NCBI GenBank assembly: GCA_030524525.1
Contig: JAUNGI010000006.1
Span: 1-64,000 of the forward strand
Direction of reading: 5' to 3'
Source: Lachnospiraceae bacterium
Lineage (GTDB): Bacteria > Bacillota > Clostridia > Lachnospirales > Lachnospiraceae
DNA length: 64,000 nucleotides
The notes under the pieces are model-generated. The model was not told the origin of the DNA, did not search any database, and worked only from the letters and a program-made list of their open reading frames with translations. Made by a program: the position numbers and the translations under genes. Of this stretch, positions 1 through 9,659 are shown piece after piece; the first letter of the stretch is position 1; each line of letters starts with the position of its first letter.

Positions 1-5
1 GAACA

Positions 6-90
6 GCGAGGAAAACCGAAGGTTTTGCGAGCGGAGCGCTCGTCGCGGAAGACAGTTCGCAGGCGAGGAAAACCAAAGGTTTTGCGAGCG
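6..90. repeat. two copies of a 28-bp hairpin-forming repeat
   Basis: Copies at 6-33 and 63-90 differ at a single base and lie 57 bp apart. Each contains the palindrome AAAACC-GGTTTT and is followed by a second GC-rich palindrome built on GAGCG/CGCTC. No coding frame is apparent across the stretch. It could be a remnant of a repeat array extending left of the window, or a degenerate terminator region of the preceding gene. Confidence 0.6.
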
Positions 91-130
91 TGCGCTCGCC
101 CATCATACAGAAAGAAAATAGGAGGCTTCC

Positions 131-1018
131 ATGTGGGTCGCACGGAATTGGAAGGATTATGAAGTTCTGGACACTTCAAAGAAAGAAAAGCTCGAGCGCT
201 GGGGAGAGTATGTGCTGATCCGTCCCGATCCGCAGGTGCTCTGGAACACCGAGCGCAGTCACGCGGGCTGGAGAACGGCAAACGGACATTACTATAGAAG
301 CAACAAGGGCGGCGGAGAATGGGAATTTCGGAATCTGCCGGAGAAATGGCAGATCTCTTACGGAGAGCTGCGGTTCTGGCTGCAGCCCTTCAGCTTTAAG
401 CACACGGGGCTGTTCCCGGAGCAGGCGGCAAATTGGGACTGGTTTACCGAACGGATCCGGGAGGCAAGGCGGAGGGAGCCGGGACGGAACATCAAGGTGC
501 TGAATCTCTTTGCGTATACCGGCGGAGCAACGATCGCCGCCGCCAAGGCGGGAGCCGGCGTTACGCATGTGGACGCCTCCAAGGGCATGGTCGGCTGGGC
601 AAAGGAAAACGCCGCGGCTTCGGGACTGGCGGACGCGCCCATCCGCTATATCGTGGACGACTGCCAGAAATTTGTGGAACGCGAAATTCGCAGGGGGAAC
701 CGCTACGATGCGATCATTATGGATCCGCCGTCTTACGGCAGGGGACCAAAGGGCGAGATCTGGAAGATCGAGGATTCCATTCATGAGTTTGTCCGGCTGT
801 GCGCCGGCGTTTTGACGGAGCAGCCGCTGTTTGTACTGATTAATTCCTATACCACCGGGCTGCAGCCCGCTATGATGGCGTATATCGCCGGTCTGGAGCT
901 GGTCGGTCGTTTTGGAGGCAGCGTGGAGGCGGACGAGATCGGGCTTCCCGTAAGCAGCACCGGACTGGTGCTTCCGTGCGGGGCGGCATGCCGTTATGTG
1001 GGAAAGAACGAGGGATAA
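131..1018 (+). CDS. class I SAM-dependent (rRNA-type) methyltransferase
   Basis: This 295-residue protein has the Rossmann methyltransferase layout of the RlmI/COG1092 group. The SAM-binding loop LNLFAYTGGATIAAAKAGA lies around residue 124, an acidic VDAS follows, and the catalytic DPPSYGRG lies near residue 198. The DPP-(S/Y) motif fits base methylation of rRNA, probably at cytosine C5 or guanine N2, but the target cannot be read from sequence. An N-terminal PUA domain typical of RlmI is absent or heavily altered. The ATG follows a good AGGAGG ribosome site. The next gene starts 3 bp after its stop, so the two are probably cotranscribed. Confidence 0.85.
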   Translation: MWVARNWKDYEVLDTSKKEKLERWGEYVLIRPDPQVLWNTERSHAGWRTANGHYYRSNKGGGEWEFRNLPEKWQISYGELRFWLQPFSFKHTGLFPEQAANWDWFTERIREARRREPGRNIKVLNLFAYTGGATIAAAKAGAGVTHVDASKGMVGWAKENAAASGLADAPIRYIVDDCQKFVEREIRRGNRYDAIIMDPPSYGRGPKGEIWKIEDSIHEFVRLCAGVLTEQPLFVLINSYTTGLQPAMMAYIAGLELVGRFGGSVEADEIGLPVSSTGLVLPCGAACRYVGKNEG

Positions 1019-1021
1019 GCA

Positions 1022-1771
1022 ATGAGAAAAAGAACCGGAATATGGGGACCTTTGATCGCGCTCGGCGTGTTTATGCTTGTGGTGCTGATCTTTATTTTTA
1101 CCGCCGGGAGCGGAAACCGGGGCGCAGAGGGGCATTATGTAAACGGAATGCAGGAGATCTCTCTGGAAGACGAAAATTATGTGCTGATCAACGACGTGGA
1201 CAGTAAAAGTTATATCGGCTCGCAGGTTAGCGACGTTTTGAAGGCCGGGAGAGGGGAAAAGGTAGGCACCATTTCCTCGCACAAGATCCTGACGCTGGCG
1301 GTGCTTTACGAAGTGATCGGCGATCCGGATCGGAAATACCTCGTGGATTCCAAGGAGCGGATCTATGTCCGCAAGGATCTGTATGAGGAGACCACGGCGG
1401 CGCTGGCGGAGGAATCCGCATTCTGCGATTACCGCATCGTGGACGGCGAAAAGAAGTACGATGCGCTTCTGGATATCGACGACGAGAAGGCGCGTCAGAC
1501 CGAAGCTTGGGCAAACGACGAAAGCTCGGAGGGGCTTTTGCAGATCGACGACGTTTTGGTAACGCAGGATTTCAGTAATCGCCGGGAGATTTTTGCCTTT
1601 ACCGCAGACGGCATTCTTTATAAGGCGAAGCTTGAGCTGTTCCTTTATCAGGACAAGATCTACGTTACGACCCGTTATGAGGACAATTCCGATGAGAAGA
1701 AGCTGAGTATTCTGACCGGGAAGCTGCTGCCGGAGGAATTGCAGGAGTATTATAAGAGCGTATGGAAGTAG
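1022..1771 (+). CDS. unknown membrane-anchored extracytoplasmic protein
   Basis: I do not recognise this 249-residue family. A short basic N-terminus (MRKR) is followed by one hydrophobic segment at residues 9-28 and a long hydrophilic, acidic remainder, which suggests a single-pass anchor with the bulk outside the membrane. There is no lipobox and no clear catalytic motif. The end is rich in Tyr, Lys and Glu. It sits between a methyltransferase and an acetyltransferase with almost no spacing, which implies one transcript rather than a shared function. Confidence 0.75.
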   Translation: MRKRTGIWGPLIALGVFMLVVLIFIFTAGSGNRGAEGHYVNGMQEISLEDENYVLINDVDSKSYIGSQVSDVLKAGRGEKVGTISSHKILTLAVLYEVIGDPDRKYLVDSKERIYVRKDLYEETTAALAEESAFCDYRIVDGEKKYDALLDIDDEKARQTEAWANDESSEGLLQIDDVLVTQDFSNRREIFAFTADGILYKAKLELFLYQDKIYVTTRYEDNSDEKKLSILTGKLLPEELQEYYKSVWK

Positions 1772-2385
1772 CCGGAGAAAAGCATGCGGAGACAGCCGTA
1801 GAAAAACGCATGGAAACAGACAGCGGCGATCACATGGAAGCCGCCGTAGAAAACGCGGCGCTCCGCAGCGGGAAGTCCGCGGTGCGGCAGGTCACGGAGC
1901 CGGGGGAAAAGGAAAGGATTGCCGCCCAAATCCTGCACGATCTGCCGGAGTGGTTCGGCCAGCCGGAGAGCGCACAGCATTATATTAAGGAAAGCCGACG
2001 GATGCCTTTTTGGGCGGCATACGGGGCGGAAGAGCCCGGAGACTGCCGCCAGGAGCATGCAGTCGGCTTTATCGCCTTGAAAGAAACGAGTCGGGATACT
2101 GCCGAGATCTTCGTTATGGGCGTGCTGAAGAATTGGCAGCGGAGCGGCGCAGGCAGGGAGCTTTATGAAGTGTTCGAACGGTACGCCCGGGAGAAGGGCT
2201 ATTCGCTCGTACAGGTCAAGACCGTGCGGATGGGGCGCTACCCGGAATATGACCGGACGAACCGGTTCTATCGGGCGATGGGCTTTCTGGAACTGGAATG
2301 CTTTCCGACGCTGTGGGACGCGGCGAATCCGTGCATGGTCTATGTAAAGCCTCTGAATCTGGAGTGTCGCCGGAGAACCCGTTGA
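1762..2385 (+). CDS. GNAT-family N-acetyltransferase
   Basis: The C-terminal two thirds have the GNAT fold: AVGFIALKET forms the central strands, VMGVLKNWQRSGAGRELY is the acetyl-CoA loop (the usual Q/RxxGxG/A appears as QRSGAGR), and NRFYRAMGFLELECF is the terminal motif. The acceptor is unknown. This ATG overlaps the previous stop by 10 bp, but its ribosome site is distant. An in-frame ATG at 1810 is an alternative, because the first about 35 residues look unlike the family. Neighbouring spacing suggests cotranscription with the two genes upstream. Confidence 0.8.
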   Translation: MEVAGEKHAETAVEKRMETDSGDHMEAAVENAALRSGKSAVRQVTEPGEKERIAAQILHDLPEWFGQPESAQHYIKESRRMPFWAAYGAEEPGDCRQEHAVGFIALKETSRDTAEIFVMGVLKNWQRSGAGRELYEVFERYAREKGYSLVQVKTVRMGRYPEYDRTNRFYRAMGFLELECFPTLWDAANPCMVYVKPLNLECRRRTR

Positions 2386-2415
2386 ATCCGTCCGACACGC
2401 GGTTTACACTGACAA

Positions 2416-2451
2416 TGCGGTTCAAACCGACGGTGCAGTTCAAACCGACGG
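2416..2451. repeat. 18-bp tandem duplication
   Basis: TGCGGTTCAAACCGACGG at 2416-2433 is followed at once by the same 18 bases with one change at 2434-2451. Each unit contains GGTT-CAA-ACC symmetry. It lies in the noncoding space between the acetyltransferase and the S10 operon promoter. Confidence 0.6.
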
Positions 2452-2587
2452 GGCAAGGTCATCCGCACGGAGCCGGGCTATTCGACACGATGCGGGAGAA
2501 TTCGGATCGGAAAAAGCCGATGGAGCTTGCATTGCAGGGCAAGAAAAAAGCGGCGCAAAGAAAATACAAAAAAATGTAAAAAAGTGC

Positions 2588-2616
2588 TTGCTTTTTGTTT
2601 GGAACTCGGTTATAAT
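2588..2616 (+). promoter_or_regulatory. sigma-A promoter of the S10 operon
   Basis: TTGCTT at 2588-2593 and TATAAT at 2611-2616 are separated by exactly 17 bp. This is the only strong promoter seen between the acetyltransferase and rpsJ, and transcription should start near 2623. The rest of 2386-2587 holds only the short tandem duplication and no supportable gene. Confidence 0.85.
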
Positions 2617-2622
2617 AGCAAA

Positions 2623-2898
2623 CGTTGTGACGTTGATAGCGTAGAAGCGTGAGGTTGCTGCCGTTTTTCGGCAGGTTTTCCGTGGAGCGAATGTCAAGTT
2701 ATGAAACTGGCGACAAGTCACTGTACCAATTCATTTTCTGCAAGGATGCAGATAAAACGTGCGAAACGACGCAGGTTGGTCACAGAAGCCAAGCATTATG
2801 CTTGGCAATCTTTACCGGCAGGCAGGAAACACACGGGCGAGTGTACAGTCACCACTTGTCGTACTGAAATGAAGTGCGAAAAGGAGGCGGCTATTTTT
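2623..2898 (+). ncRNA. structured mRNA leader of the S10 ribosomal operon
   Basis: The about 275-nt leader can close into a long domain. CGACAAGT (2711-2718) pairs perfectly with ACTTGTCG (2854-2861), and just inside ACTGTAC (2720-2726) pairs with GTACAGT (2843-2849). Within this sits a hairpin GCCAAGCA-TTA-TGCTTGGC at 2788-2806. Such paired elements ahead of rpsJ suggest ribosomal-protein autoregulation. L4 is the known regulator of the S10 operon in E. coli, but the ligand here is not known. There is no obvious terminator, so control at translation initiation or by transcript stability is as likely as attenuation. Confidence 0.65.
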
Positions 2899-3216
2899 AT
2901 GGCAAGCAATGTAATGAGAATTACACTGAAAGCGTATGATCATCAGTTGATTGATGCATCTGCGGCAAAAATCGTGGAGACAGCAAAGAAGACCGGATCT
3001 AAGGTGAGCGGACCTGTGCCGTTGCCGACGAAGAAGGAAGTTGTCACGATCCTGAGAGCGACTCACAAGTATAAGGATTCCCGTGAGCAGTTCGAGCAGA
3101 GAACCCATAAGAGACTGATCGACATCGTTGTTCCGAGTCAGAAGACGGTAGATGCACTGTCCAGACTGGAGATGCCGGCCGGTGTATACATCGGCATCAA
3201 GATGATCACCAAATAA
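2899..3216 (+). CDS. rpsJ: 30S ribosomal protein S10
   Basis: At 105 residues this has standard S10 length. It contains the conserved run [19 protein letters not shown] and ends [14 protein letters not shown]10 belongs to the 30S head and also serves in NusB-NusG antitermination complexes. The ATG at 2899 is chosen because AAGGAGGCGG precedes it; an upstream in-frame ATG would translate the structured leader. It is the first gene of the long S10-spc operon. Confidence 0.97.
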   Translation: MASNVMRITLKAYDHQLIDASAAKIVETAKKTGSKVSGPVPLPTKKEVVTILRATHKYKDSREQFEQRTHKRLIDIVVPSQKTVDALSRLEMPAGVYIGIKMITK

Positions 3217-3284
3217 ATCATCTTGTGAAAATTTAGAATGACCCTTTCGGGGGTCCGCTGTAGATCAAACAGGAGGTAACAGGT

Positions 3285-3917
3285 ATGAAGAAGGCTATCA
3301 TGGCTACGAAAGTGGGAATGACGCAGATCTTTAACGAAGACGGCGCGCTCATCCCGGTAACCGTATTGCAGGCTGGTCCTTGCCCGGTCGTTCAGATCAA
3401 GACGGCTGACAAAGACGGATACGATGCGGTTCAGGTCGGTTTTGGTGACATCAGAGAAGTGCTGGTAAACAAGCCGAAGAAGGGACATTTCGCTAAGGCA
3501 AATGTCGCAAACAAGAGATTTCTTAAAGAGTTTCGTTTTGAGGACGCCGCAAGCTACGAGCTGGGTCAGGAGATCAAGGCCGACATCTTTGCGGCAGGAG
3601 ATCGGATCGACGCAAGCGGTATCAGCAAGGGCAAGGGTTTTGCCGGTGCGATCAAGCGCTTCGGTCTTTCCAGAGGACCGATGGGACACGGTTCCAAGTA
3701 TCACAGACACGCAGGTTCCAACGGACCGGCAACGACGCCCGGCCGCGTGTTTAAGGGAAAGCACATGCCCGGACAGATGGGACATGTAAAGGTGACCGTA
3801 CAGAATCTTGAGGTTGTCCGCGTTGACGCAGAGAACAACATGATCCTTGTAAAGGGCGCTGTTCCCGGTGCAAAGAAGTCCTTAGTTATCCTGAAAGAGT
3901 CCGTAAAAACAATCTAA
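3285..3917 (+). CDS. rplC: 50S ribosomal protein L3
   Basis: This 210-residue L3 binds near the 3' domain of 23S rRNA and reaches the peptidyl-transferase centre with its central loop. The sequence [20 protein letters not shown], from about residue 117, is the family signature, followed by the H/G/R-rich tip that contacts rRNA. An AGGAGG site precedes the ATG. It lies 68 bp after rpsJ, the longest gap in this part of the operon. Confidence 0.97.
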   Translation: MKKAIMATKVGMTQIFNEDGALIPVTVLQAGPCPVVQIKTADKDGYDAVQVGFGDIREVLVNKPKKGHFAKANVANKRFLKEFRFEDAASYELGQEIKADIFAAGDRIDASGISKGKGFAGAIKRFGLSRGPMGHGSKYHRHAGSNGPATTPGRVFKGKHMPGQMGHVKVTVQNLEVVRVDAENNMILVKGAVPGAKKSLVILKESVKTI

Positions 3918-3942
3918 TCTTTAAGAAAGGAGGATCACAACT

Positions 3943-4563
3943 ATGGCAAACGTAAGTGTTTATAATAAAGAAGGCGCAGCGGTCGGCACGATCGAGCTGA
4001 ACGACAGCGTTTTCGGCGTAGAAGCAAATACGCATCTGATGCATCTGGCAGTTGTCGCACAGCTTGCAAACAAGCGTCAGGGCACGCAGAGCGCAAAGAC
4101 CCGCTCCGAAGTAAGCGGCGGCGGAAGAAAGCCTTGGAGACAGAAGGGAACCGGTCATGCAAGACAGGGTTCGACCCGCTCTCCTCAGTGGACGGGCGGC
4201 GGAGTCGTTTTTGCTCCGAAGCCGAGAGACTATTCCGTAAAGATGAACAAGAAGGAAAAGGCAGGCGCGATCAAGTCCGCACTTTCCACCAGAGTATCCG
4301 AAAACAAGATCTTCGTTATGGAGGATCTGAAGTTTGACGAGATCAAGACCAAGCAGGTCAAGGCCGTTCTTGACGGTCTGAAGATCAGCAAGGCGCTGAT
4401 CGTAACGGGCGAGAAGGACGAGGTGCTCAGCACTTCCGCAAGAAACATTCCGCAGACCAGAACGGTTGCGTCCAATGCGATCAATGTTTACGACATCCTG
4501 AAGTACGACAACTTGGTAATTACCAAGGATGCAGTCGCAAAGATCGAGGAGGTGTACGCATAA
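3943..4563 (+). CDS. rplD: 50S ribosomal protein L4
   Basis: The 206-residue L4 carries the extended basic loop [19 protein letters not shown], which lines the peptide exit tunnel and where macrolide-resistance changes occur in other bacteria. In E. coli this protein represses its own operon, making it a candidate ligand for the leader at 2623-2898. Its stop codon overlaps the rplW start by one base, which suggests translational coupling. Confidence 0.97.
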   Translation: MANVSVYNKEGAAVGTIELNDSVFGVEANTHLMHLAVVAQLANKRQGTQSAKTRSEVSGGGRKPWRQKGTGHARQGSTRSPQWTGGGVVFAPKPRDYSVKMNKKEKAGAIKSALSTRVSENKIFVMEDLKFDEIKTKQVKAVLDGLKISKALIVTGEKDEVLSTSARNIPQTRTVASNAINVYDILKYDNLVITKDAVAKIEEVYA

Positions 4564-4862
4564 TGGCAGATCTGAAATATTACGATGTGATTCTCAAGCC
4601 GGTCGTTACCGAGAAGAGTATGAACTCCATGGCAGACAAGAAGTATGTGTTCTACGTACACACCGACGCTACCAAGAATCAGATCAAGGAAGCTGTTGAG
4701 AAAATGTTTGCCGGAACCAAGGTTAAGAGCGTAAACACCATGAACCTTGAGGGCAAGAACCGCAGACGCGGCATGGTTGTCGGCAAGACCGCAGAAAAGA
4801 AGAAAGCGATCGTGCAGTTGACGGCAGACAGCGCAGAAATTGAAATCTTTACCGGTCTGTAG
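4563..4862 (+). CDS. rplW: 50S ribosomal protein L23
   Basis: A 99-residue L23 with the typical opening YYDVILKPVVTEKSM and the internal VNTMNLEGKNRRRGM loop. L23 sits at the exit of the polypeptide tunnel and docks trigger factor and the signal recognition particle. The ATG shares its first base with the last base of the rplD stop. Confidence 0.97.
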   Translation: MADLKYYDVILKPVVTEKSMNSMADKKYVFYVHTDATKNQIKEAVEKMFAGTKVKSVNTMNLEGKNRRRGMVVGKTAEKKKAIVQLTADSAEIEIFTGL

Positions 4863-4890
4863 GATTTCATGAACGAAAGGAGTTAAGAAA

Positions 4891-5736
4891 ATGGGTATCA
4901 AAAAATATACCGCATATACGCCTTCCAGAAGAAACATGACATGCTCCGATTTTTCGGAAATCACCTGTACGACGCCGGAAAAATCCCTGCTTGTTTCTTT
5001 GAAGAAGACGGCGGGCCGCAATAATCAGGGGAAGATCACCGTAAGACATATCGGCGGCGGTTCCAGAAGACAGTATAGAGTTATTGATTTTAAGAGAAAG
5101 AAGGACGACGTACCCGCAGTCGTAAAGACGATCGAGTACGATCCGAACAGAACTGCAAATATCGCGCTGATCTGCTACGCAGACGGCGAGAAGTCCTATA
5201 TCCTTGCACCGAACGGTTTGACGGTCGGCGCACAGGTCATGAACGGAGCAAACGCGGAAGTACGGCTCGGCAACTGCCTGCCGCTTCAGAATATCCCGAT
5301 CGGTACGCTGGTTCACAACGTTGAGCTGTATCCGGGAAAGGGCGGTCAGCTCGTTCGTTCCGCCGGCAACAGCGCGCAGCTGATGGCGAAGGAAGGCAAG
5401 TACGCAACGCTTCGTCTCCCGTCCGGCGAGATGAGAATGGTTCCGGTGATCTGCCGCGCAACGATCGGTCAGCTCGGAAACATCGATCACGAGCTTGTAA
5501 AGATCGGTAAGGCAGGCCGGAAGCGTCACATGGGCGTTCGTCCGACGGTTCGCGGTTCCGTTATGAACCCGAATGACCATCCTCACGGCGGCGGCGAAGG
5601 CAAGTGCGGTATCGGCCGTCCCGGTCCTTGCACTCCTTGGGGCAAGCCTGCGCTTGGTCTGAAGACCCGTAACAAGAAGAAGGCGTCCAACAAGCTGATC
5701 ATCAGAAGAAGAGACGGCAAGGCATTATCGAAATAA
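4891..5736 (+). CDS. rplB: 50S ribosomal protein L2
   Basis: This 281-residue L2 contains the C-terminal signature [19 protein letters not shown], whose first histidine-containing loop corresponds to the conserved residue near the peptidyl-transferase centre. The region [20 protein letters not shown] is the rRNA-binding OB part. L2 bridges the subunits. The AAGGAG site is well placed. Confidence 0.97.
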   Translation: MGIKKYTAYTPSRRNMTCSDFSEITCTTPEKSLLVSLKKTAGRNNQGKITVRHIGGGSRRQYRVIDFKRKKDDVPAVVKTIEYDPNRTANIALICYADGEKSYILAPNGLTVGAQVMNGANAEVRLGNCLPLQNIPIGTLVHNVELYPGKGGQLVRSAGNSAQLMAKEGKYATLRLPSGEMRMVPVICRATIGQLGNIDHELVKIGKAGRKRHMGVRPTVRGSVMNPNDHPHGGGEGKCGIGRPGPCTPWGKPALGLKTRNKKKASNKLIIRRRDGKALSK

Positions 5737-5751
5737 TAGGAGGTCAATAGA

Positions 5752-6030
5752 ATGGCACGTTCATTAAAGAAAGGACCTTTCGCCGATCAGTATTTGCTCG
5801 ACAAGGTCAATGAGATGAATGAAAAGGGCGACAAGAGCGTGATCAAGACATGGTCCCGTCGTTCCACAATTTTCCCTCAGATGGTAGGCCACACGATCGC
5901 CGTATACGACGGCAGAAAGCATGTTCCGGTATTCATTACCGAGGATATGGTTGGTCACAAGCTGGGCGAGTTCGTTGCTACCAGAACCTATCGCGGACAC
6001 GGTAAGGACGAGAAGAAGGGCAGACGCTAG
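5752..6030 (+). CDS. rpsS: 30S ribosomal protein S19
   Basis: 92 residues, opening [15 protein letters not shown] and ending with the basic [11 protein letters not shown] tail, as in all S19 proteins. It pairs with S13 in the 30S head and lies near the A-site tRNA. A 90-bp gap of purine-rich DNA separates it from rplV; a strong AAAGGAGG for rplV sits at its end and no promoter was seen. Confidence 0.97.
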   Translation: MARSLKKGPFADQYLLDKVNEMNEKGDKSVIKTWSRRSTIFPQMVGHTIAVYDGRKHVPVFITEDMVGHKLGEFVATRTYRGHGKDEKKGRR

Positions 6031-6120
6031 TCCCCCTCAGACAATAGAAGTTGCGCTGCGAGCCGCAGAGCAGGAAGAAGAGAAACGGAGAACCGTTCAT
6101 TTTGAAAGGAGGTAACATCC

Positions 6121-6507
6121 ATGGCAAAAGGACATAGATCCCAGATCAAGAGAGAGAGAAACGCCAACAAGGATACGAGACCGTCTGCGAAGCTGTCTTA
6201 CGCAAGAGTTTCCGTACAGAAGGCTTGTTTCGTTCTCGACGCGATCAGAGGCAAGGATGTACAGACAGCACTTGGTATTTTGGCATATAACCCTAGATAT
6301 GCTTCCACTCTTATTGAGAAATTACTGAAATCGGCAATCGCGAATGCCGAAAACAACAACGGCATGGACGTCAACAAGCTGGTCGTAGCGGAATGCTACG
6401 CAAACTGTGCGCCGACCATTAAGAGATTTCGGCCGAGAGCGCAGGGCAGAGCTTACAAGATCCTGAAGCGAATGAGTCACATCACGATTGTGCTGGATGA
6501 AAGATAA
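6121..6507 (+). CDS. rplV: 50S ribosomal protein L22
   Basis: A 128-residue L22, slightly longer than the usual 110-115 because of a basic N-terminal extension ([17 protein letters not shown]). The beta-hairpin [20 protein letters not shown] that reaches the exit tunnel is intact. The start is fixed by GAAAGGAGGTAACATCC upstream. Confidence 0.97.
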   Translation: MAKGHRSQIKRERNANKDTRPSAKLSYARVSVQKACFVLDAIRGKDVQTALGILAYNPRYASTLIEKLLKSAIANAENNNGMDVNKLVVAECYANCAPTIKRFRPRAQGRAYKILKRMSHITIVLDER

Positions 6508-6518
6508 GGAGGTATGAC

Positions 6519-7178
6519 ATGGGACAGAAAGTAAATCCGCATGGATTAAGAGTCGGTGTTATTAATAACTGGGATTCCAGATGGTATGCAGACGCTGATT
6601 TTGCAGATTGCCTCGTTGAGGACTACAAGATCCGTGAGTTCCTGAAGAAGAAGCTCTACAACGCAGGGATCAGCAAGATCGAAATCGAGCGTGCTTCCGA
6701 CAAGTTAAAGGTAATCGTTTTCACCGCAAAGCCGGGCGTTGTGATCGGCAAGGGCGGCGCCGAGATCGAGAAGCTGAAGGCTGAGGTGCAGAAGTTCACC
6801 AGCAAGAAGCTGAATCTTGAGATCAAAGAGGTTAAGAGACCGGACAACAACGCGCAGCTGGTTGCCGAGAACATTGCGCAGCAGCTGGAAAACCGCGTGT
6901 CCTTCCGTAGAGCAATGAAGTCCACGATGTCCAGAACGATGAAGTGCGGCGCAAAGGGAATCAAAACCTCCGTATCCGGTCGTCTTGGCGGCGCCGATAT
7001 GGCTCGTACCGAGTTCTACAGCGAGGGAACCATCCCGCTGCAGACGCTGCGTGCAGACATTGATTACGGATTCGCTGAAGCAAACACCACCTACGGAAAA
7101 GTCGGCGTTAAGGTATGGATCTACCATGGCGAAGTTCTCCCGACGAAGGGAAACAAAAAGGAAGGGAGCGATAAATAA
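6519..7178 (+). CDS. rpsC: 30S ribosomal protein S3
   Basis: At 219 residues, it carries the N-terminal [14 protein letters not shown] and the KH-domain loop [15 protein letters not shown] (about residues 70-84), and it ends in the typical basic tail. S3 forms part of the mRNA entry channel of the 30S subunit. Its stop TAA overlaps the rplP start by one base. Confidence 0.97.
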   Translation: MGQKVNPHGLRVGVINNWDSRWYADADFADCLVEDYKIREFLKKKLYNAGISKIEIERASDKLKVIVFTAKPGVVIGKGGAEIEKLKAEVQKFTSKKLNLEIKEVKRPDNNAQLVAENIAQQLENRVSFRRAMKSTMSRTMKCGAKGIKTSVSGRLGGADMARTEFYSEGTIPLQTLRADIDYGFAEANTTYGKVGVKVWIYHGEVLPTKGNKKEGSDK

Positions 7179-7615
7179 TGTTAATGCCTAAGAGAGTGAA
7201 ACGGCGTAAGCAGTTTCGTGGAACCATGAGAGGCAAGGCTTTAAGAGGCAACACCATTTCCAACGGCGAATACGGTATCGTTGCAATGGAGCCCTGCTGG
7301 ATTAAGTCCAATCAGATAGAAGCAGCCCGTATCGCCATGACCCGTTACATCAAGCGTGGCGGTCAGGTCTGGATCAAGATCTTCCCGGATAAGCCGGTAA
7401 CGGCAAAGCCTGCCGAGACCCGAATGGGTTCCGGAAAGGGAAGTTTGGAGTACTGGGTAGCCGTTGTAAAGCCCGGCCGCGTTATGTTTGAGATCGCCGG
7501 CGTCAGCGAGGAGGTTGCAAAGGAGGCGCTCCGTCTTGCAACTCATAAGCTGCCCTGCAAGTGCAAGATCGTTTCTCGTGCAGACTTAGAAGGAGGTGCG
7601 GGCAGTGAAAACTAA
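7178..7615 (+). CDS. rplP: 50S ribosomal protein L16
   Basis: This 145-residue L16 begins [18 protein letters not shown] and includes the basic loop [19 protein letters not shown] that contacts A-site tRNA. The ATG overlaps the rpsC stop; a second in-frame ATG two codons later (MPKRV) is the more usual family start and cannot be excluded. The 3' end overlaps the rpmC start region. Confidence 0.97.
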   Translation: MLMPKRVKRRKQFRGTMRGKALRGNTISNGEYGIVAMEPCWIKSNQIEAARIAMTRYIKRGGQVWIKIFPDKPVTAKPAETRMGSGKGSLEYWVAVVKPGRVMFEIAGVSEEVAKEALRLATHKLPCKCKIVSRADLEGGAGSEN

Positions 7616-7814
7616 GAAATTTGTTGAAGAATTAAAGACGAAATCCGCAGCAGAGCTGAACGAAGAATTAGTTGCTGCCAAGAAGGAGCTCTTTAATCTG
7701 AGATTCCAGAACGCAACGAATCAGCTGGACAATACAAGCAGAATCAAGGAAGTTAGAAAGAACATCGCCAGAATCCAGACGGTGATTTCCGAAAAGGCAT
7801 CCGCAGCTAACTAA
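7605..7814 (+). CDS. rpmC: 50S ribosomal protein L29
   Basis: A 69-residue helical L29 with the conserved [20 protein letters not shown]. The start is taken as GTG at 7605 because AGGAGG at 7591-7596 is ideally spaced from it. An upstream GTG at 7596 would overlap the ribosome site itself. The gene starts inside the last codons of rplP, so the two are probably translationally coupled. L29 borders the tunnel exit next to L23. Confidence 0.95.
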   Translation: MKTKKFVEELKTKSAAELNEELVAAKKELFNLRFQNATNQLDNTSRIKEVRKNIARIQTVISEKASAAN

Positions 7815-7840
7815 TTTATCGCTTGGAAAGGAGAATTCTC

Positions 7841-8095
7841 GTGGATAGAAATCTAAGAAAAGTACGGACCGGAAGGGTCGTAAGTGATAAGATGGATAAA
7901 ACTATCGTGGTTGCAGTCGTAGACAACGTGAAGCATCCTCTTTACAACAAGATCGTAAAGAGAACGTATAAGCTCAAGGCTCATGATGAGAACAACGAGT
8001 GCAAGATCGGCGACAGAGTAAAGGTTATGGAAACCAGACCGCTCTCCAAGGATAAGAGATGGAGACTGGTGGAGATCGTTGAGAAGGCTAAGTAA
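7841..8095 (+). CDS. rpsQ: 30S ribosomal protein S17
   Basis: 84 residues with the OB-fold sequence [18 protein letters not shown] and [21 protein letters not shown], the standard S17 ending. The GTG at 7841 follows GGAAAGGAG at proper spacing and gives the family N-terminus [10 protein letters not shown]17 is a primary binder of 16S rRNA. Confidence 0.96.
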   Translation: MDRNLRKVRTGRVVSDKMDKTIVVAVVDNVKHPLYNKIVKRTYKLKAHDENNECKIGDRVKVMETRPLSKDKRWRLVEIVEKAK

Positions 8096-8145
8096 TAGTT
8101 TTCTTTATGACGGATTTTTGATTACGACTGAAAGGAGTATTCACT

Positions 8146-8514
8146 ATGATACAGACAGAGACCAGATTGAGGGTTGCTGACAATACCGGCGCGAAGGAAT
8201 TACTGTGTATCAGAGTTATGGGTGGATCTACCAGAAGATATGCTGGTATCGGCGATATCATTATCGCCTCCGTTAAGGATGCTACCCCCGGCGGTGTTGT
8301 AAAGAAAGGCGACGTAGTAAAGGCCGTTGTCGTTCGTACGGTTAAGAGCGTTCGTCGTAAGGACGGCTCCTACATCCGCTTCGACGAGAACGCTGCCGTA
8401 ATTATTAAAGATGACTTAAATCCCAGAGGTACCCGTATCTTTGGACCGGTTGCAAGAGAATTGAGAGAGAAGAAATTCATGAAGATCGTTTCCTTGGCAC
8501 CGGAAGTATTATAA
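8146..8514 (+). CDS. rplN: 50S ribosomal protein L14
   Basis: The 122-residue L14 opens [20 protein letters not shown] and contains the conserved [20 protein letters not shown] near its end. L14 sits at the subunit interface, where it also contacts the silencing factor RsfS. It is preceded by GAAAGGAG and followed at 13 bp by rplX. Confidence 0.97.
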   Translation: MIQTETRLRVADNTGAKELLCIRVMGGSTRRYAGIGDIIIASVKDATPGGVVKKGDVVKAVVVRTVKSVRRKDGSYIRFDENAAVIIKDDLNPRGTRIFGPVARELREKKFMKIVSLAPEVL

Positions 8515-8527
8515 GGAGGAGTCAGCA

Positions 8528-8842
8528 ATGGCAACTAAGATTAAGAAAGACGATTTAGTTAAGATTATTGCCGGCAAAGACAAGGGCAATGAGGGAAAAG
8601 TCCTTCGCGTTGCTGACGGCAAGGTGCTGGTTCAGGGCTGCAATATGGTGACGAAGCACCAGAAGGCAAGTCAGGCCAACCCGAAGGGTGGAATCGCCCA
8701 TCAGGAAGCAATGATCGACGCTTCCAACGTTATGTACGTTCATAAAGGAAAACCTACCAGAATCGGTTTCAAGACTGTAGAAGACAAGAACGGCACGAAG
8801 AAGGTTCGTTATGCAAAGTCTACCGGTGAGGTTATCGACTAA
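8528..8842 (+). CDS. rplX: 50S ribosomal protein L24
   Basis: 104 residues with a KOW motif near the N-terminus ([20 protein letters not shown]) and the conserved [21 protein letters not shown]24 is an assembly initiator of the 50S subunit. Spacing and the AAGGAGG site are normal. Confidence 0.97.
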   Translation: MATKIKKDDLVKIIAGKDKGNEGKVLRVADGKVLVQGCNMVTKHQKASQANPKGGIAHQEAMIDASNVMYVHKGKPTRIGFKTVEDKNGTKKVRYAKSTGEVID

Positions 8843-8866
8843 TTCTAAGAGAGGAGGTCTCATAAG

Positions 8867-9406
<540 letters not shown>

Positions 9407-9423
9407 TTAAGGAGGGAAATTCC

Positions 9424-9609
9424 ATGGCGAAAACGTCAATGAAGATTAAACAGCAGCGCACACAGAAGTTTTCCACGAGAGAGTACACTCGTTGCAGACT
9501 TTGTGGCCGGCCTCATGCTTACTTGAGAAAATACGGAATCTGTAGAATTTGCTTCCGTGAGTTGGCATACAAGGGACAGATCCCTGGAGTAAGAAAGGCA
9601 AGCTGGTAG
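9424..9609 (+). CDS. rpsZ: 30S ribosomal protein S14, zinc type
   Basis: This 61-residue S14 belongs to the short zinc-containing class, with the four ligands in CRLCG and CRICF, about 15 residues apart. The presence of the zinc form in the main operon is usual for Firmicutes; a zinc-free copy, if any, lies outside the window. Confidence 0.97.
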   Translation: MAKTSMKIKQQRTQKFSTREYTRCRLCGRPHAYLRKYGICRICFRELAYKGQIPGVRKASW

Positions 9610-9659
9610 GCTTTGCCTGTGCATGAATGCACGACAGAGATTAAAGGAGGTAAAATTCA

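Noticed and set aside
6..90. Start of a CRISPR array
   Set aside because: Only two repeats with a 29-bp gap were seen; the repeat is internally palindromic twice and the gap shows part of the same motif. No cas genes are in the window.
2298..2579. A 93-codon plus-strand frame between the acetyltransferase and the S10 promoter
   Set aside because: It overlaps the acetyltransferase in another frame, runs through the 18-bp tandem duplication, and lacks a ribosome site.
2701..2898. A 66-codon N-terminal extension of S10
   Set aside because: It would translate the paired leader and makes a non-family sequence; AAGGAGG supports the ATG at 2899.
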